From Rhodothermales bacterium (lineage in GTDB: Bacteria > Bacteroidota > Rhodothermia > Rhodothermales > Bin80): 64,000 bases of DNA. The notes beneath the pieces were generated by a model, which made no database searches, was not told the DNA's origin, and worked only from the letters and a program-made list of their open reading frames with translations. This document shows, in pieces, positions 6,721 through 16,927 of the stretch; the stretch's first letter is position 1; each line of letters opens with the position of its first letter. The stretch is from NCBI GenBank assembly GCA_028278205.1, contig JANQES010000119.1:1-64000 (forward strand), written 5' to 3'. A program made the translations under genes and the position numbers.

Positions 6721-8300
6721 CACTCTTTCCCGGCCAGCGCGGCCACGAGGGCGCGTTGCGAGACGGCTACGTCGCTGTAGGTACAAAGCTGCGGGCCGTC
6801 TTGCGAAAACGCATCGAGCGCATACGGGCTGCCCAGCGAAGCCAGCACCACAGGCCGCGAGGCCGCCAACGCTTCGACGAACTGCTGCTGGGCCGGCAAC
6901 AACCCGAACGCCTGCCACGCCGCTGGTTTGACGATCATTGCCACGACGATGTGACGGGCGGTCGCTGCGCGCGCCAGCACGTCTCGAAAGACGGCCTCCC
7001 CGGCTTCCGGCCCCACTTCTTGATACCACACACCCGGATAGACCGCCCTCAAGGCCTCGCCCAGCGGCTCCTCGGGAGGATCCAGCCGCGTGCGGTGCGG
7101 CTTGATGAGCACGGCTACCAACCCTTCGGCAGCAGCCCGAACAGGATCAAGCGGAAGCAACCCGGTTTCGCCCCGAACCGAAACGGCGCGGCGCGCTACA
7201 TCGCCGGCAAAGGCCTGGTTTTCGGCGTTGCCGACGGCGCCGGGCGAAAAGAAGCGGGCAGGCTCCCGAAAAACCGCCGGGCCGAAGCGGTGGATCAGGT
7301 GCTGCTTGAGCGCCCAGACGCGGTCGCAGGCTTCGTCGAGGCGCGCTTCGGCCAGCCGCCCGGCGGCGACGGCCTGCACCAGCCCCTCCACTGCCGCTTC
7401 GGGATCGGGTACGTCGAGCAGGATGTCGATGCCGGCCTGCACGAGCGTGGCGGCCTGCGCCCCCTCGGCGCCGGGGGCAGCCCGGATGGCGCCCATGAGC
7501 AGGCTATCGGTGATGGCGGGGCCGCCAAAGCCGAGGTCTGCGCGCAGCACGTCGTTCAAGATCGGCGGCGAGGCCGTAGCGGGTTGACGGGTCGGGTCGA
7601 GGGCCGGAAACGCCACGTGCGCCGTCATCACAGCATCGACGCCGGCTTCGACGGCAGCGCGGAACGGCAGCAAGTCGGTGCGGTCGAGCACGTCGCGCGG
7701 ATCGGCGACGGTGGGGAGCGCCTCGTGTGAATCCTGGCTCGTAGCGCCGTGGCCGGGGAAATGCTTGGCTGTGGCCAGCAGTCCTTCGGCGTGGCAGCCC
7801 CGGATGTAGGCCCGCACCAGACGCGCCACGCCGTCCGGCTCGGTCCCGAAAGCACGCGTGGCAATGATAGGATTGCGCCGGTCGCGGTTGACGTCGGCGA
7901 CGGGGCCGAAGGTCAAGTGGAGGCCGCAGGCCAGCGCTTCGCGGGCCGTCACCCGCGCGGCGGCCTCGACGGCAGCCTCGGCCTCGGCGTCGAGGGCGGC
8001 AAACGCCATCGCGTGTGGAAACACCGTGGCGCCGCGCACCTGCTGCCCCACACCACGCTCGATATCGGCGGCTACCAGGAGCGGATAGGCACTCTGCGCC
8101 TGCAACCGGGCCAGCACCTGCGCCGTCTCCGGCATCTGCCCGTTAAAAAGCACCAGCCCACCCAGCGGACACCGCGCCAGAAGCGCCTCCACACGGGCGG
8201 CATCCTCCGCCACCGTCACCGGCGGCGGCATGTTCGACCCGATCCGCGCCATCACGAGTTGGGCGGCGCGGTCACGGAGCGCAGTGGGTTTATCGTTCAA
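6720..8300 (-). CDS. Glycoside hydrolase family 3 beta-N-acetylglucosaminidase-like protein
   Basis: This 526-residue GH3 enzyme has no signal peptide. The family signature KHFPGHGATSQDSHEALP sits at about residues 179-196. The likely nucleophile Asp is in ITDSLLMGA, and the KH(F)PGHGxxxxDSH loop is that of NagZ-type N-acetylglucosaminidases. It is longer than minimal NagZ (about 340 residues) because of a C-terminal domain like that of two-domain GH3 proteins. A role in peptidoglycan recycling is likely but the substrate is inferred. It is followed by the nested palindrome and preceded by a GAATGGC repeat shared with the nadD 3' end. Confidence 0.85.
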   Translation of the reverse strand: MNDKPTALRDRAAQLVMARIGSNMPPPVTVAEDAARVEALLARCPLGGLVLFNGQMPETAQVLARLQAQSAYPLLVAADIERGVGQQVRGATVFPHAMAFAALDAEAEAAVEAAARVTAREALACGLHLTFGPVADVNRDRRNPIIATRAFGTEPDGVARLVRAYIRGCHAEGLLATAKHFPGHGATSQDSHEALPTVADPRDVLDRTDLLPFRAAVEAGVDAVMTAHVAFPALDPTRQPATASPPILNDVLRADLGFGGPAITDSLLMGAIRAAPGAEGAQAATLVQAGIDILLDVPDPEAAVEGLVQAVAAGRLAEARLDEACDRVWALKQHLIHRFGPAVFREPARFFSPGAVGNAENQAFAGDVARRAVSVRGETGLLPLDPVRAAAEGLVAVLIKPHRTRLDPPEEPLGEALRAVYPGVWYQEVGPEAGEAVFRDVLARAATARHIVVAMIVKPAAWQAFGLLPAQQQFVEALAASRPVVLASLGSPYALDAFSQDGPQLCTYSDVAVSQRALVAALAGKE

Positions 8301-8320
8301 AACTCAACACTTTTTAAAGC

Positions 8321-8400
8321 GAATAGGGAATGGCGAATGGCCAATAGGGGATGATCTTTCTCAAAAACCATTCGCCATTCGCTACTCGCCATTCGCCATT
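8321..8400. repeat. GAATGGC heptamer-repeat palindrome overlapping the nadD 3' end
   Basis: The words GAATGGC/GAATAGG (8321-8340) face CCATTCGCCATTCG repeats (8368-8400), with AATGGCGAATGG as a perfect 12-bp stem. The right arm runs into nadD and encodes its last residues MANGE. The same word recurs after the DUF1080 gene near 57856-57890. Confidence 0.75.
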
Positions 8401-8978
8401 AGATACAACCCCTGCTCGTCAATATACGCCCGGACGGCGTCGGGGACGAGGTAGCGGAGGGAGCGGCCTGCCCGCGCGCGCGCTCGGATCTCCGTGGCGC
8501 TAATCTCTATCAGCGGCGCCCGGGCAAAACGGACGCGGCCTTCGAGAAAAGGCACCGCCGGGGCTTCGACGGCCACGCCGGGGCGCCGGTAGACGATCAG
8601 CGGGACGCGCGCGACGATCTCTTCGGGCTGATACCACGTGGCAAACTGGTGCAGGCTGTCGCCGCCGAGGATCAGGGAAAAGGTGTGCTCCGGATACGCC
8701 GCTTGCAGCGCCCGCACCGTATCGACGGTATAGGAAGGGCCGGTGCGTTGGATCTCGACATCGGAGACGACAAAAGCCGGGTTGCCCTCCGTAGCGCGCC
8801 GGGTCATTTCGAGCCGGTGCCGGGCCGACGCCAGCGCTTTCTCGGCCTTATGCGGCGGGTCAAACGCAGGAATCCACCAGACCTGATCGAGATCAAACTG
8901 CTCGCGCACGGTCTCGGCCACGATCAGGTGCGCCAGATGCGGCGGGTCGAACGATCCACCGAAAAGCCCGATGTTCAT
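8382..8978 (-). CDS. nadD: Nicotinate-nucleotide adenylyltransferase
   Basis: This 198-residue enzyme of NAD biosynthesis transfers AMP from ATP to nicotinate mononucleotide. The nucleotidyltransferase motif [12 protein letters not shown] is at residues 7-18 and the C-terminal [10 protein letters not shown] motif contacts ATP phosphates. Length is normal. The start overlaps the stop of the BamD-like gene by 4 nt, so the two are translationally coupled. The last residues (MANGE) are encoded by intergenic repeat DNA, an odd but probably harmless extension. Confidence 0.95.
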   Translation of the reverse strand: MNIGLFGGSFDPPHLAHLIVAETVREQFDLDQVWWIPAFDPPHKAEKALASARHRLEMTRRATEGNPAFVVSDVEIQRTGPSYTVDTVRALQAAYPEHTFSLILGGDSLHQFATWYQPEEIVARVPLIVYRRPGVAVEAPAVPFLEGRVRFARAPLIEISATEIRARARAGRSLRYLVPDAVRAYIDEQGLYLMANGE

Positions 8979-9799
8979 GGGGAGCCGTTGGTTTGCGCTC
9001 CCTGGACGGGGATGAGGCGTTCCATCTGGGCGTTGGCGCGTTCGTAGAGCGCCTCCGCCTCTTTGAGCAACTCGCTATCGGGGAAGATTTGCAGGAGCCG
9101 CTGATAATGATCGATAGCCTTCTTGAGCCGTTCGGGCTGGCGCGCGGTGACGCTCTGGTTGCTGAAAGCGATGTAGGCGCGGATGGCTCCCAGGAGGGCG
9201 TCGTCGGCCCAGGGGGTATCGGGATATTTGTCGAAGACGGCTTCGTAGGACAGTGCGGCGGCTTCGTAGAGTTCGCGGCGGTCGTAGAGTTGAGCGGTGT
9301 TGTACTGCTTGCGGGCCAGCTTCTGGCGCAGTTCCTGCACCCGCTGCGTAGCCACCACGACGGAATCGTGGGTCGGATACCGTTTCATGTAGAGGTTGAA
9401 CACCTCAATGCCGCGCTCGGTATCGGTCTGGTCGAGTTGATAGCCGGGCGAGCGTTCGAAATAGGTCATGGCGCGCTCGAACTCGGCCAGCGGCACCCGC
9501 GGATCGCCGCGATAGATTTCGATAAAGCGCGAATATTCGCTGGAGGCCAGGATGTATTCTCGGTTGGCCCGGTAGGCACGCGCCAGGTAGAATTGCGCGT
9601 CGTCGGCCCATTCGTGAGTGCGTCCGAAGTCGAAGGCGCCCTGGAAGTACTGCGCTGCACGTTCGTACTTGCCCGCCTCAAAACGTTCCACCCCATTGTC
9701 GTAGGCTTCTTTGGGGGTATCGTAGCGGAGCCGCCCACTCCCGAAACACCCGGCCACCAACACCGCGATAAGCAAGATCAAGACATTGAAAGTACGCAT
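8975..9799 (-). CDS. bamD: BamD-like outer-membrane assembly lipoprotein
   Basis: This 274-residue lipoprotein has a signal peptide and lipobox LVAGC (Cys about residue 18), followed by TPR-type repeats such as [21 protein letters not shown] and [19 protein letters not shown]. This matches BamD/YfiO, which scaffolds the BAM complex inserting beta-barrel proteins in the outer membrane. The start was placed at the Met giving a proper signal peptide ([15 protein letters not shown]); the longer frame has a non-hydrophobic extension. It is coupled to nadD by a 4-nt overlap. Confidence 0.85.
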   Translation of the reverse strand: MRTFNVLILLIAVLVAGCFGSGRLRYDTPKEAYDNGVERFEAGKYERAAQYFQGAFDFGRTHEWADDAQFYLARAYRANREYILASSEYSRFIEIYRGDPRVPLAEFERAMTYFERSPGYQLDQTDTERGIEVFNLYMKRYPTHDSVVVATQRVQELRQKLARKQYNTAQLYDRRELYEAAALSYEAVFDKYPDTPWADDALLGAIRAYIAFSNQSVTARQPERLKKAIDHYQRLLQIFPDSELLKEAEALYERANAQMERLIPVQGAQTNGSP

Positions 9800-9893
9800 A
9801 GGAACCAAGCCGAATCGAAGTCTACGAGGGCAGCGGGGATGAAACAACGCTATGCCCTCATAACGAAGCACACGGCCAATTATTATCTACAGA

Positions 9894-9922
9894 AAAGGCC
9901 GGGACCCTGCAAGGCACCCGGC
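9894..9922 (-). terminator. Hairpin terminator candidate downstream of the TPR/binding-protein gene
   Basis: Read on the minus strand, GCCGGG pairs with CCCGGC across a partly paired 13-nt loop, followed by CTTTT. It lies about 200 nt past the stop of the upstream gene and before bamD. Confidence 0.45.
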
Positions 9923-9969
9923 GTTCGATGAAGCTGATACGTGACCGGCACGGGGGCTGTTCCTGTGTT

Positions 9970-10056
9970 GGGTCACTGGTCATTGGTCACTGGTCACTGG
10001 TGAGGGATAAAACAACCAGTGACAGCGAGCCGCAGGCGAGCGTAATGACCCGTGAC
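9970..10056. repeat. TGGTCAC heptamer-repeat palindrome
   Basis: Four tandem TGGTCAC/T words (9970-10002) are followed by inverted words (CCAGTGAC, AATGACCCGTGACC) up to 10056. The same word family recurs upstream of dnaJ at 32391-32467. Confidence 0.7.
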
Positions 10057-10121
10057 CGCACGCCAACCGATCTACAAAGCTGAAACCACCAAGAATGCCA
10101 CAACATCCTGCCCCCGGCACC

Positions 10122-11564
10122 CTACTCCACCCGATCGATGCCCGTATCGGTGTAGCGAAGCAGGAACAACGCCTCGTTGGTGTTTTCTTCGTTGAACTTG
10201 ATGCGTGTGCCGAGGCCCTGGAAGGTGTCGGAGGCGCGCAGGAGTTCCTGTAACGGGTGGCCCTGGCCCTGCGCCAGGTGAAGAATGAGAAAGGTGGCCA
10301 CGTCGTAGCCGACGTAGGCGAGGCGGTTGGGCTGCTGGCCGTTGCTCAATTCCCGATACCGCCGTTTAAACGTCTGCACTTCGGCGTACTCATCATCGAC
10401 GTAAAAGACATCGGAGTACGTGACGCCCAGCCCACTGGCCTGCCCTGAAAAGGAGACGTCGTGCCACTTCGAACCGCCCAACACACGCGGCGGCGAAGCC
10501 AGACGACCGAGGCTGATGAGCGTCTCCCGCATAATCCGATGCGCGTCGCGGTCACGATCCCGATGCACCGGCAGGTAGACGGCATCGACGGCCATGATGG
10601 CGTCGTTGCCGACGAGGTCGGGAAGCTGGCTCCAGTCGCGGGAGGACGTCAACAACTCGTAGAAATCGACCCTGACGCCCAGGCGTAGCGCTTCGCGATG
10701 GAAGCCTTCGGCCATGCGCTCGCTGATGATGTTGCCGCTCTCGGCGGCTATCCCGAGGCGGCGCAGCCCCAGGCCGTCGATAGCCTGACGCGCCATAAAG
10801 GCGCCGCGCTCGTTTATCGTCGGGTTGGCCTGAAAAACGTAGCCACGGCCCCGGGCGATGCCTTCGTCGGTAGCCAGCGGCGCGATCAGCACGACGCTCT
10901 CGCGTTCGGCGGTGCGGGCGGCTTCCTGGGCTTCGGTGCTGTAGAGCGGCCCGACGATGACATCCACCTGTTCTTCAACCAACGCCGTCACGGCCTGCTG
11001 CGCCCCTGCCTGCGTATTACGCGAATCGCGAAAGACCATCGTGATAGGCCGCAAGGCATTGCGGTTGTATTCATCGACCGCCACGCGAATGCCGGTGAAA
11101 AGCGATTGCGTCAGCCCCCGGTCTTCGGAATTCATCGGCAGGGTAATGCCGATGCGGATGGCGGCGGCGCGTAGTTCTTCTTCTCGCAGCTTCTGCTGCG
11201 CAAAGCCGAGCGTGCGCCCGGCGTCGGTGCGGTAGCCGCTCGTGGGATAATCCCGGAGAAATCGCGAAAGCACCTCTTCGGCGCGGTCATACTCGCGGTT
11301 GCGATAGAGCGCCTTGCCGGCCATCAGCATCGCCGCCGTCGTCTTGCGGTGCAGCCGAAAGCGTTCGTAGACCTCGCGGAATTGCTGATAGGCGATGGCG
11401 TAGTTCTCGGCCTCGAAGGCCTGAAGGGCTACCTCAAAGACGACCTCTGCCTGATCGTTGCGTTGCACCGGATCGGCGCCGGTCGTCTGCGCCGCCGCCG
11501 GGCCGGCGGCGAGCAGCAAGACGATCACGAAGAGGCCGCGGATCACGAATGTCTGGAAGAACAC
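10122..11564 (-). CDS. Exported TPR plus type-1 periplasmic-binding-fold protein
   Basis: A signal peptide (GLFVIVLLLAAGPAAAQ) precedes two or three TPR motifs at about residues 30-125 (AFEAENYAIAYQQFREVYERF, ALYRNREYDRAEEVLSRFLRDYP). After them comes a LivJ-like ligand-binding fold (IRIGITLPMNSEDRG, VDVIVGPLYSTEAQEAARTAE, ESVVLIAP). This architecture recalls ABC-type branched-chain substrate-binding proteins and the LpoA cofactor of penicillin-binding proteins, but the ligand cannot be read from sequence. The start is uncertain. A GTG giving MFFQTFVIRG was chosen; an upstream ATG would add 44 residues and overlap guaA, and another in-frame GTG lies six codons downstream. It follows guaA in the same direction. 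Confidence 0.75.
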   Translation of the reverse strand: MFFQTFVIRGLFVIVLLLAAGPAAAQTTGADPVQRNDQAEVVFEVALQAFEAENYAIAYQQFREVYERFRLHRKTTAAMLMAGKALYRNREYDRAEEVLSRFLRDYPTSGYRTDAGRTLGFAQQKLREEELRAAAIRIGITLPMNSEDRGLTQSLFTGIRVAVDEYNRNALRPITMVFRDSRNTQAGAQQAVTALVEEQVDVIVGPLYSTEAQEAARTAERESVVLIAPLATDEGIARGRGYVFQANPTINERGAFMARQAIDGLGLRRLGIAAESGNIISERMAEGFHREALRLGVRVDFYELLTSSRDWSQLPDLVGNDAIMAVDAVYLPVHRDRDRDAHRIMRETLISLGRLASPPRVLGGSKWHDVSFSGQASGLGVTYSDVFYVDDEYAEVQTFKRRYRELSNGQQPNRLAYVGYDVATFLILHLAQGQGHPLQELLRASDTFQGLGTRIKFNEENTNEALFLLRYTDTGIDRVE

Positions 11565-11646
11565 CTTTCTTCTCGATAGAATCGATGGTACGGTAGAGAC
11601 ATACCATGTTACGTCTCTACGGGGGCCTTTGATTGCTTTCACGGAG

Positions 11647-13215
11647 CTACTCCCACTCGATAGTGGCCGGGGGTTTCGAGCTGATGTCGTAGGCAACGCG
11701 GTTGATGCCTCGAATCTCGTTGACGATGCGGCTAGAGACGTGGCTCAGGAAGTCGTGGGGGAGCCTGGCCCAGTCGGCGGTCATGCCATCGACACTGGTA
11801 ACGGCGCGAAGGGCACAAACGTTCTCGTACGTGCGCAAATCGCCCATCACGCCCACGGTTTGCACCGGCAGCAGCACGGCAAAAGCCTGCCATACCTGGT
11901 CGTAGAGGCTGTAGCGTTGCAACTCGTTGATGAAGATATAATCGGCCTCGCGCAGCAGGTCGAGCGCTTCGCGGTCTACCGCGCCGAGCACCCGCACGGC
12001 CAGGCCGGGGCCGGGGAACGGATGCCGCCCGATGATCGAGGGCGGCACACCCAAAAGCCCGCCAATCATCCGAACCTCGTCTTTGAACAACTCGCGAAAC
12101 GGCTCGATGATGGTAAAATTGAGTTCTTCGGGCAAACCGCCGACGTTGTGGTGCGTCTTGATCGTCGCGCTCGGCCCTTTGAACGACACACTCTCGATGA
12201 CGTCCGGGTAGAGCGTGCCTTGCGCCAGGAACTTCGGCGCGCGGTGCAATTCTTCGCTGATCTCCTCGGTGGCGTGCTCGAAAACTTCGATGAACGTGTT
12301 GCCGATGATAACGCGCTTGCGCTCAGGCTCCGTTACGCCCGCGAGCCGCTCCAGAAACAGATCCGACGCATCGACGGCGTGCAGGCGAATGTGAAAATGA
12401 TCGCGGAAGGTCGTCTGCACCTGCTCCCACTCGCCTTTGCGCAACAGGCCGTTGTTGACGAAGATGCAGGTCAACTGATCGCCGAGGGCCTCGTGCAGCA
12501 ACACCGCCGCCACCGACGAATCGACGCCGCCGGAAAGACCGAGGATCACATGCTCGTCGCCGACGACCTCGCGGATCTCTTGCTTTTTTTCCTCGACGAA
12601 CGAGGCGGGCGTCCAATCGCCCCGGCAGCCGCAAATGCGGTGGGCAAAATTCTCCAGAATCTGCCGCCCATGATCGGTATGGACGACTTCGGGGTGAAAC
12701 TGCACGCCGAAGTGCGGCAACGAGATGGCCCGCACCGCCGCGATGGGCGCGTTGTCGGTGTGCGCGATGACCTCGTAATCGTCGGGCAGGCGGGTGAGGT
12801 GGTCGCCGTGGCTCATCCAGACTTGCGAGCCCGACGGGATGCCCGTCAGCAGGTCGGTGTCGTCGTCTACGTCGAGGTGGGCGCGTCCGAACTCGCGGCG
12901 GCTGGCGCGCTCGACGCCGCCGCCAAGGGTGTGGGCCATAGCCTGAAGACCGTAGCAAATGCCCAGAATAGGCATCGGCGAACCATCGGCGCGAGACATT
13001 TCGAGATAGGCGGGATCGAGTTGCGGCGCCCCGTCGTCGTAGACAGAACTCGGCCCGCCCGAAAGGATCACACCCATGGGCTGTTTGGCCTCGATCTCTT
13101 CAGGCGCTATCGTGCAGGGATAGATCTCCGAAAAAACACCCGCCTCGCGGACGCGCCGCGCAATGAGCTGCGTATACTGCGCGCCGAAATCCAGAATAAT
13201 GATCCGTTCGTGCAT
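11647..13215 (-). CDS. guaA: GMP synthase (glutamine-hydrolysing)
   Basis: This 522-residue enzyme converts XMP to GMP in the last step of guanine nucleotide synthesis. It has the N-terminal class I glutamine amidotransferase domain ([21 protein letters not shown], nucleophile Cys in [13 protein letters not shown]). The ATP-pyrophosphatase domain with SGGVDSS follows, and then the C-terminal dimerisation domain ending KPPATIEWE, the canonical GuaA end. The start at MHERIIILD fits family length; the upstream frame only translates a GTCGAGT repeat. gcvH lies upstream in the same direction across that repeat. Confidence 0.97.
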   Translation of the reverse strand: MHERIIILDFGAQYTQLIARRVREAGVFSEIYPCTIAPEEIEAKQPMGVILSGGPSSVYDDGAPQLDPAYLEMSRADGSPMPILGICYGLQAMAHTLGGGVERASRREFGRAHLDVDDDTDLLTGIPSGSQVWMSHGDHLTRLPDDYEVIAHTDNAPIAAVRAISLPHFGVQFHPEVVHTDHGRQILENFAHRICGCRGDWTPASFVEEKKQEIREVVGDEHVILGLSGGVDSSVAAVLLHEALGDQLTCIFVNNGLLRKGEWEQVQTTFRDHFHIRLHAVDASDLFLERLAGVTEPERKRVIIGNTFIEVFEHATEEISEELHRAPKFLAQGTLYPDVIESVSFKGPSATIKTHHNVGGLPEELNFTIIEPFRELFKDEVRMIGGLLGVPPSIIGRHPFPGPGLAVRVLGAVDREALDLLREADYIFINELQRYSLYDQVWQAFAVLLPVQTVGVMGDLRTYENVCALRAVTSVDGMTADWARLPHDFLSHVSSRIVNEIRGINRVAYDISSKPPATIEWE

Positions 13216-13220
13216 TGTGT

Positions 13221-13281
13221 CAGTGTCGAATGTCGAGTGTCGAGTGTCAAATGCCGATTGGCTCACTCGACACTCGACATT
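13221..13281. repeat. GTCGAGT heptamer-repeat palindrome between gcvH and guaA
   Basis: Tandem GTCGAAT/GTCGAGT words (13221-13250) face CACTCGACACTCGACATT (13264-13281), forming a hairpin with a short loop. The same words occur at about 62857-62945. Confidence 0.75.
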
Positions 13282-13297
13282 TGTAACTCGTAATTCC

Positions 13298-13681
13298 CTA
13301 CCCCACCATCTCCGCATAGTCGGCGGCGCTGAGCAGGCCGTCGAGGGCGCCGGGGTCGTCGACTTCGACTTTGATCATCCAGCCTGCGCCGTAAGGATCC
13401 TCGTTGACGAGTTCGGGGTTGGCTTCGAGTTCGTCGTTGAACGCCACGACGGTGCCTGCGACCGGCATGAAAAGCTCAGAAACCGCTTTGACGGCCTCTA
13501 CGGTGCCAAAAACGGCATCGCTCTCAAGCGTTTCATCGACGGTATCGACCTCCACAAAAACAATGTCGCCCAACTCGCTCTGGGCATAGGCGGTAATGCC
13601 GATGGTAGCCGTCTTGCCGTCGTCGCCGAGGCGAATCCACTCGTGCTCTTTCGTATACCGCAGGGTATCGGGAAATTCCAT
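13298..13681 (-). CDS. gcvH: Glycine cleavage system H protein
   Basis: This 127-residue lipoyl carrier shuttles the aminomethyl group between the P and T proteins. The lipoylation site is Lys65 in [11 protein letters not shown], with the family N-terminus [11 protein letters not shown] and the C-terminal [10 protein letters not shown]. Genes for P, T and L proteins are not in the window. The start codon is followed upstream by a GGTCCGT-type repeat. Confidence 0.96.
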   Translation of the reverse strand: MEFPDTLRYTKEHEWIRLGDDGKTATIGITAYAQSELGDIVFVEVDTVDETLESDAVFGTVEAVKAVSELFMPVAGTVVAFNDELEANPELVNEDPYGAGWMIKVEVDDPGALDGLLSAADYAEMVG

Positions 13682-13682
13682 T

Positions 13683-13710
13683 GGTTGTCCGTGGTCCGTG
13701 GTTCGTTGTC
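13683..13710. repeat. GGTCCGT heptamer repeat upstream of gcvH
   Basis: About three imperfect copies of GGTCCGT (GTCCGTGGTCCGTGGTTCGT) lie directly upstream of the gcvH start. The same word is present in better copies at the bshB1 start (21182-21214). No inverted partner is evident here. Confidence 0.5.
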
Positions 13711-13847
13711 GAAAAGAGAAGAGGGAAGTTAGGAAATTGAAACACGGATCGTAAACAGATCAGCACCCTTCTGTTAGCCAATTCTAATTTTTCTTTGGGC
13801 ATTCACCATCCCCCACGCTCCCTCTCTCCCTGTCCCCCCTCATCCCC

Positions 13848-15192
<1,345 letters not shown>

Positions 15193-15194
<2 letters not shown>

Positions 15195-15369
15195 TTTGGA
15201 TTTTGGATTTTGACACGAGCCGAAGGCGACTGACGAAGTAATTTTGGATTGTTGATCTGGCGGGGATCAAGAATTCGAAGAGGCTGCGCTGGTTGGAACC
15301 GCCACGACTTCCTCGATTGAGAAAAGGGATCGAATCAAACCAATCCAAAATCCCCAATCCAAAATTGAT
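15193..15369. repeat. TTTTGGA-repeat palindrome with degenerate nested hairpin, between accB and accC
   Basis: ATTTTGGATTG (15241-15251) faces its complement (15341-15351) across 89 nt, and extra TTTTGGA words abut the accC start. The interior carries CGAAGAGGCTGCGCTGGT and CACGACTTCCTCG. These look like a decayed version of the GC-rich stem at 6613 and 48803, and the AAAAGGGATCG that follows matches the 48.8 kb copy. Confidence 0.65.
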
Positions 15370-15929
15370 CACGCCGGGTCGATGACGAAGAGTTCCTGGT
15401 CGTACTCGACGGGTTCGGCGTTTTTGACGAGGACCTTCCGGACGGCGCCGGCGACCTCGCTCTCGATCTCGTTCATCAGTTTCATGGCTTCGATGATGCA
15501 AAGCACATCGCCGACGGCCACGGTGTCGCCAACTTTGACAAACGGATCGGCGCCGGGGGCCGAGGCTTCGTAGAACGTGCCCACGATAGGCGCATGCACA
15601 ACCACGCCGTCGTCGGAGGCGGGCTCCTCCTCAGTCTCCGGCTCTTCGATCGTAGCCACCGGCGCCGCATTGACCGGCGCAGGCGGCACGGCGGGCGCCG
15701 GCGCAGGCACCGGGGCAGCCTGCGGAAAGGCGGTGGGCGGCATCGGCGGATACATCGGGGCGCCATAGCCCGCTCCGTAGGGCGTAAACACCTGATGCGG
15801 CGGCTGCATCATCACCGTCGGAGCGTTCTTGCGCACGACGAGCTTGACGCCGTCTTCCTCAAGCTCCAACTCGGCCACACCGCTCTCTGCCACAAGCTTC
15901 AGCAAGTCCCTGATTCGCGCAAGATCCAT
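15369..15929 (-). CDS. accB: Biotin carboxyl carrier protein of acetyl-CoA carboxylase
   Basis: This 186-residue protein has an N-terminal docking helix (MDLARIRDLLKLVAESGVAELEL), a Pro/Ala-rich flexible linker at about residues 60-105 and a C-terminal biotinyl domain. Its biotinylation Lys is in EAMKLMNEIE, followed by the usual AGAVRKVLVKNAEPVEYDQ. It carries biotin between AccC and the carboxyltransferase. The start is at MDLARIR; the longer frame translates TTTTGGA repeat DNA. Confidence 0.95.
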   Translation of the reverse strand: MDLARIRDLLKLVAESGVAELELEEDGVKLVVRKNAPTVMMQPPHQVFTPYGAGYGAPMYPPMPPTAFPQAAPVPAPAPAVPPAPVNAAPVATIEEPETEEEPASDDGVVVHAPIVGTFYEASAPGADPFVKVGDTVAVGDVLCIIEAMKLMNEIESEVAGAVRKVLVKNAEPVEYDQELFVIDPA

Positions 15930-15933
15930 GTTC

Positions 15934-16000
15934 GGATTTTGGATTTTGGATTTTGGATTTTGGATTGTATGGGAAAGGCGGCCCAATCCAAAATCCAAAA
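15934..16000. repeat. TTTTGGA-repeat hairpin between efp and accB
   Basis: Four tandem TTTTGGA words (15934-15967) pair with CAATCCAAAATCCAAAA (15984-16000) around a 16-nt loop, giving a tight stem just upstream of the accB start. Confidence 0.75.
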
Positions 16001-16006
16001 AACGTT

Positions 16007-16034
16007 TTAAAAATTTCCGCCAGGAAATTTTTAA
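16007..16034. terminator. 12-bp hairpin spanning the efp stop codon
   Basis: TTAAAAATTTCC and its exact complement flank a 4-nt loop. The TAA of efp lies inside the right arm. The AT-rich stem ends in a T run on the minus strand, so it may terminate efp transcription. Confidence 0.55.
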
Positions 16035-16597
16035 GTGGTGACGCGGGTGATGTAATCGCCGGTGTCGGTGTTGACGCGGATGACGTCGCCTTCGTTGACG
16101 AACAACGGCACGTTGACCACCGCGCCGCTTTCGAGCGTAGCCGGCTTGGTGGCGCCGGTGGCCGTATCCCCCCTGAGACCGGGATCGGTCTTGGTAACTT
16201 CAAGCTCGACACTCTTGGGGATCTCGGCCCGCAGCGGTTCCTCGGTCTCGGCGTGGAAGAGGATGTCGATCATCCCGCCTTCTTTGATGAACTCACGCTT
16301 TTCGATCTGCTCCGGCGGCAACGAAAACTGCGCGTAGTCTTCGGTATTCATGAAATGCAGGCCGAGGTCGTCTTCGTAGAGAAACTGGTGCTCCCGGCGC
16401 TCGACGCGCGCCTCCTTCACCTTCTCCCCGGCCCGGAACGTGTTATCGACGACGCGCCCGTTGCGCACGTTTTTCAACGTCGTGCGCACAAACGCGCCGC
16501 CCTTACCCGGCTTGACGTGCTGAAACTTGACGATTTGCCAGAGGCTGTCGTTCCAGACCATCGTAAAGCCGTTGCGAAAGTCGGTGGTATCTGCCAT
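16031..16597 (-). CDS. efp: Translation elongation factor P
   Basis: This 188-residue three-domain EF-P relieves ribosome stalling at polyproline. The conserved loop is HVKPGKGGAFVR, with Lys32 at the position that is post-translationally modified in many bacteria. The C-terminal OB domain ends in VNVPLFVNEGDVIRVNTDTGDY, which matches the EF-P signature. No modification enzyme gene is nearby. It is upstream of accB and accC, a frequent neighbourhood. Confidence 0.97.
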   Translation of the reverse strand: MADTTDFRNGFTMVWNDSLWQIVKFQHVKPGKGGAFVRTTLKNVRNGRVVDNTFRAGEKVKEARVERREHQFLYEDDLGLHFMNTEDYAQFSLPPEQIEKREFIKEGGMIDILFHAETEEPLRAEIPKSVELEVTKTDPGLRGDTATGATKPATLESGAVVNVPLFVNEGDVIRVNTDTGDYITRVTT

Positions 16598-16615
16598 GGG
16601 GTCTCGCTCACTGAT

Positions 16616-16701
16616 TATGAATTTTGACCGTCGATGGGGATGAGGCTTGCGCCTTTCCTACAGGGATCGTCTTGATCGGCCTGGGCGTGTCAAAATTCAT
16701 A
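16616..16701. repeat. ATTTTGAC-bounded palindromic element, copy 2 (60-nt interior)
   Basis: TATGAATTTTGAC (16616-16628) and its exact complement (16689-16701) flank 60 nt of sequence unrelated by eye to the other copies. It lies upstream of efp. Confidence 0.8.
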
Positions 16702-16737
16702 AAAGGTCTCTGGGTTCACGGGCGAAGCCCGATTTAT

Positions 16738-16822
16738 TGAATTTTGACGGGGAAAACCGTTGTAGGTCTTCGACCTTCAAAAAAACCGATGCCATCGTAC
16801 CGGGTTCAAGCGTCAAAATTCA
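16738..16822. repeat. ATTTTGAC-bounded palindromic element, copy 3 (61-nt interior)
   Basis: TGAATTTTGACG (16738-16749) and its exact complement (16811-16822) flank 61 nt that include a small hairpin AGGTC/GACCT. It lies 36 nt after copy 2, so two elements are in tandem. Confidence 0.8.
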
Positions 16823-16927
16823 TTAGAGGGGCCAATATACCGTGTGCGGCGCTATGCTGCAATGACCGCTGCCGCCGAGCCATCCAACGCCGATGCCCTG
16901 GCCGGTATTCCCGGCTCAACGATTTAT

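Noticed and set aside
13216-13281. Possible CRISPR-like or direct-repeat array in the GTCGAGT words
   Set aside because: The units are about 7 nt with no spacers; this is a tandem word repeat, not a CRISPR array.
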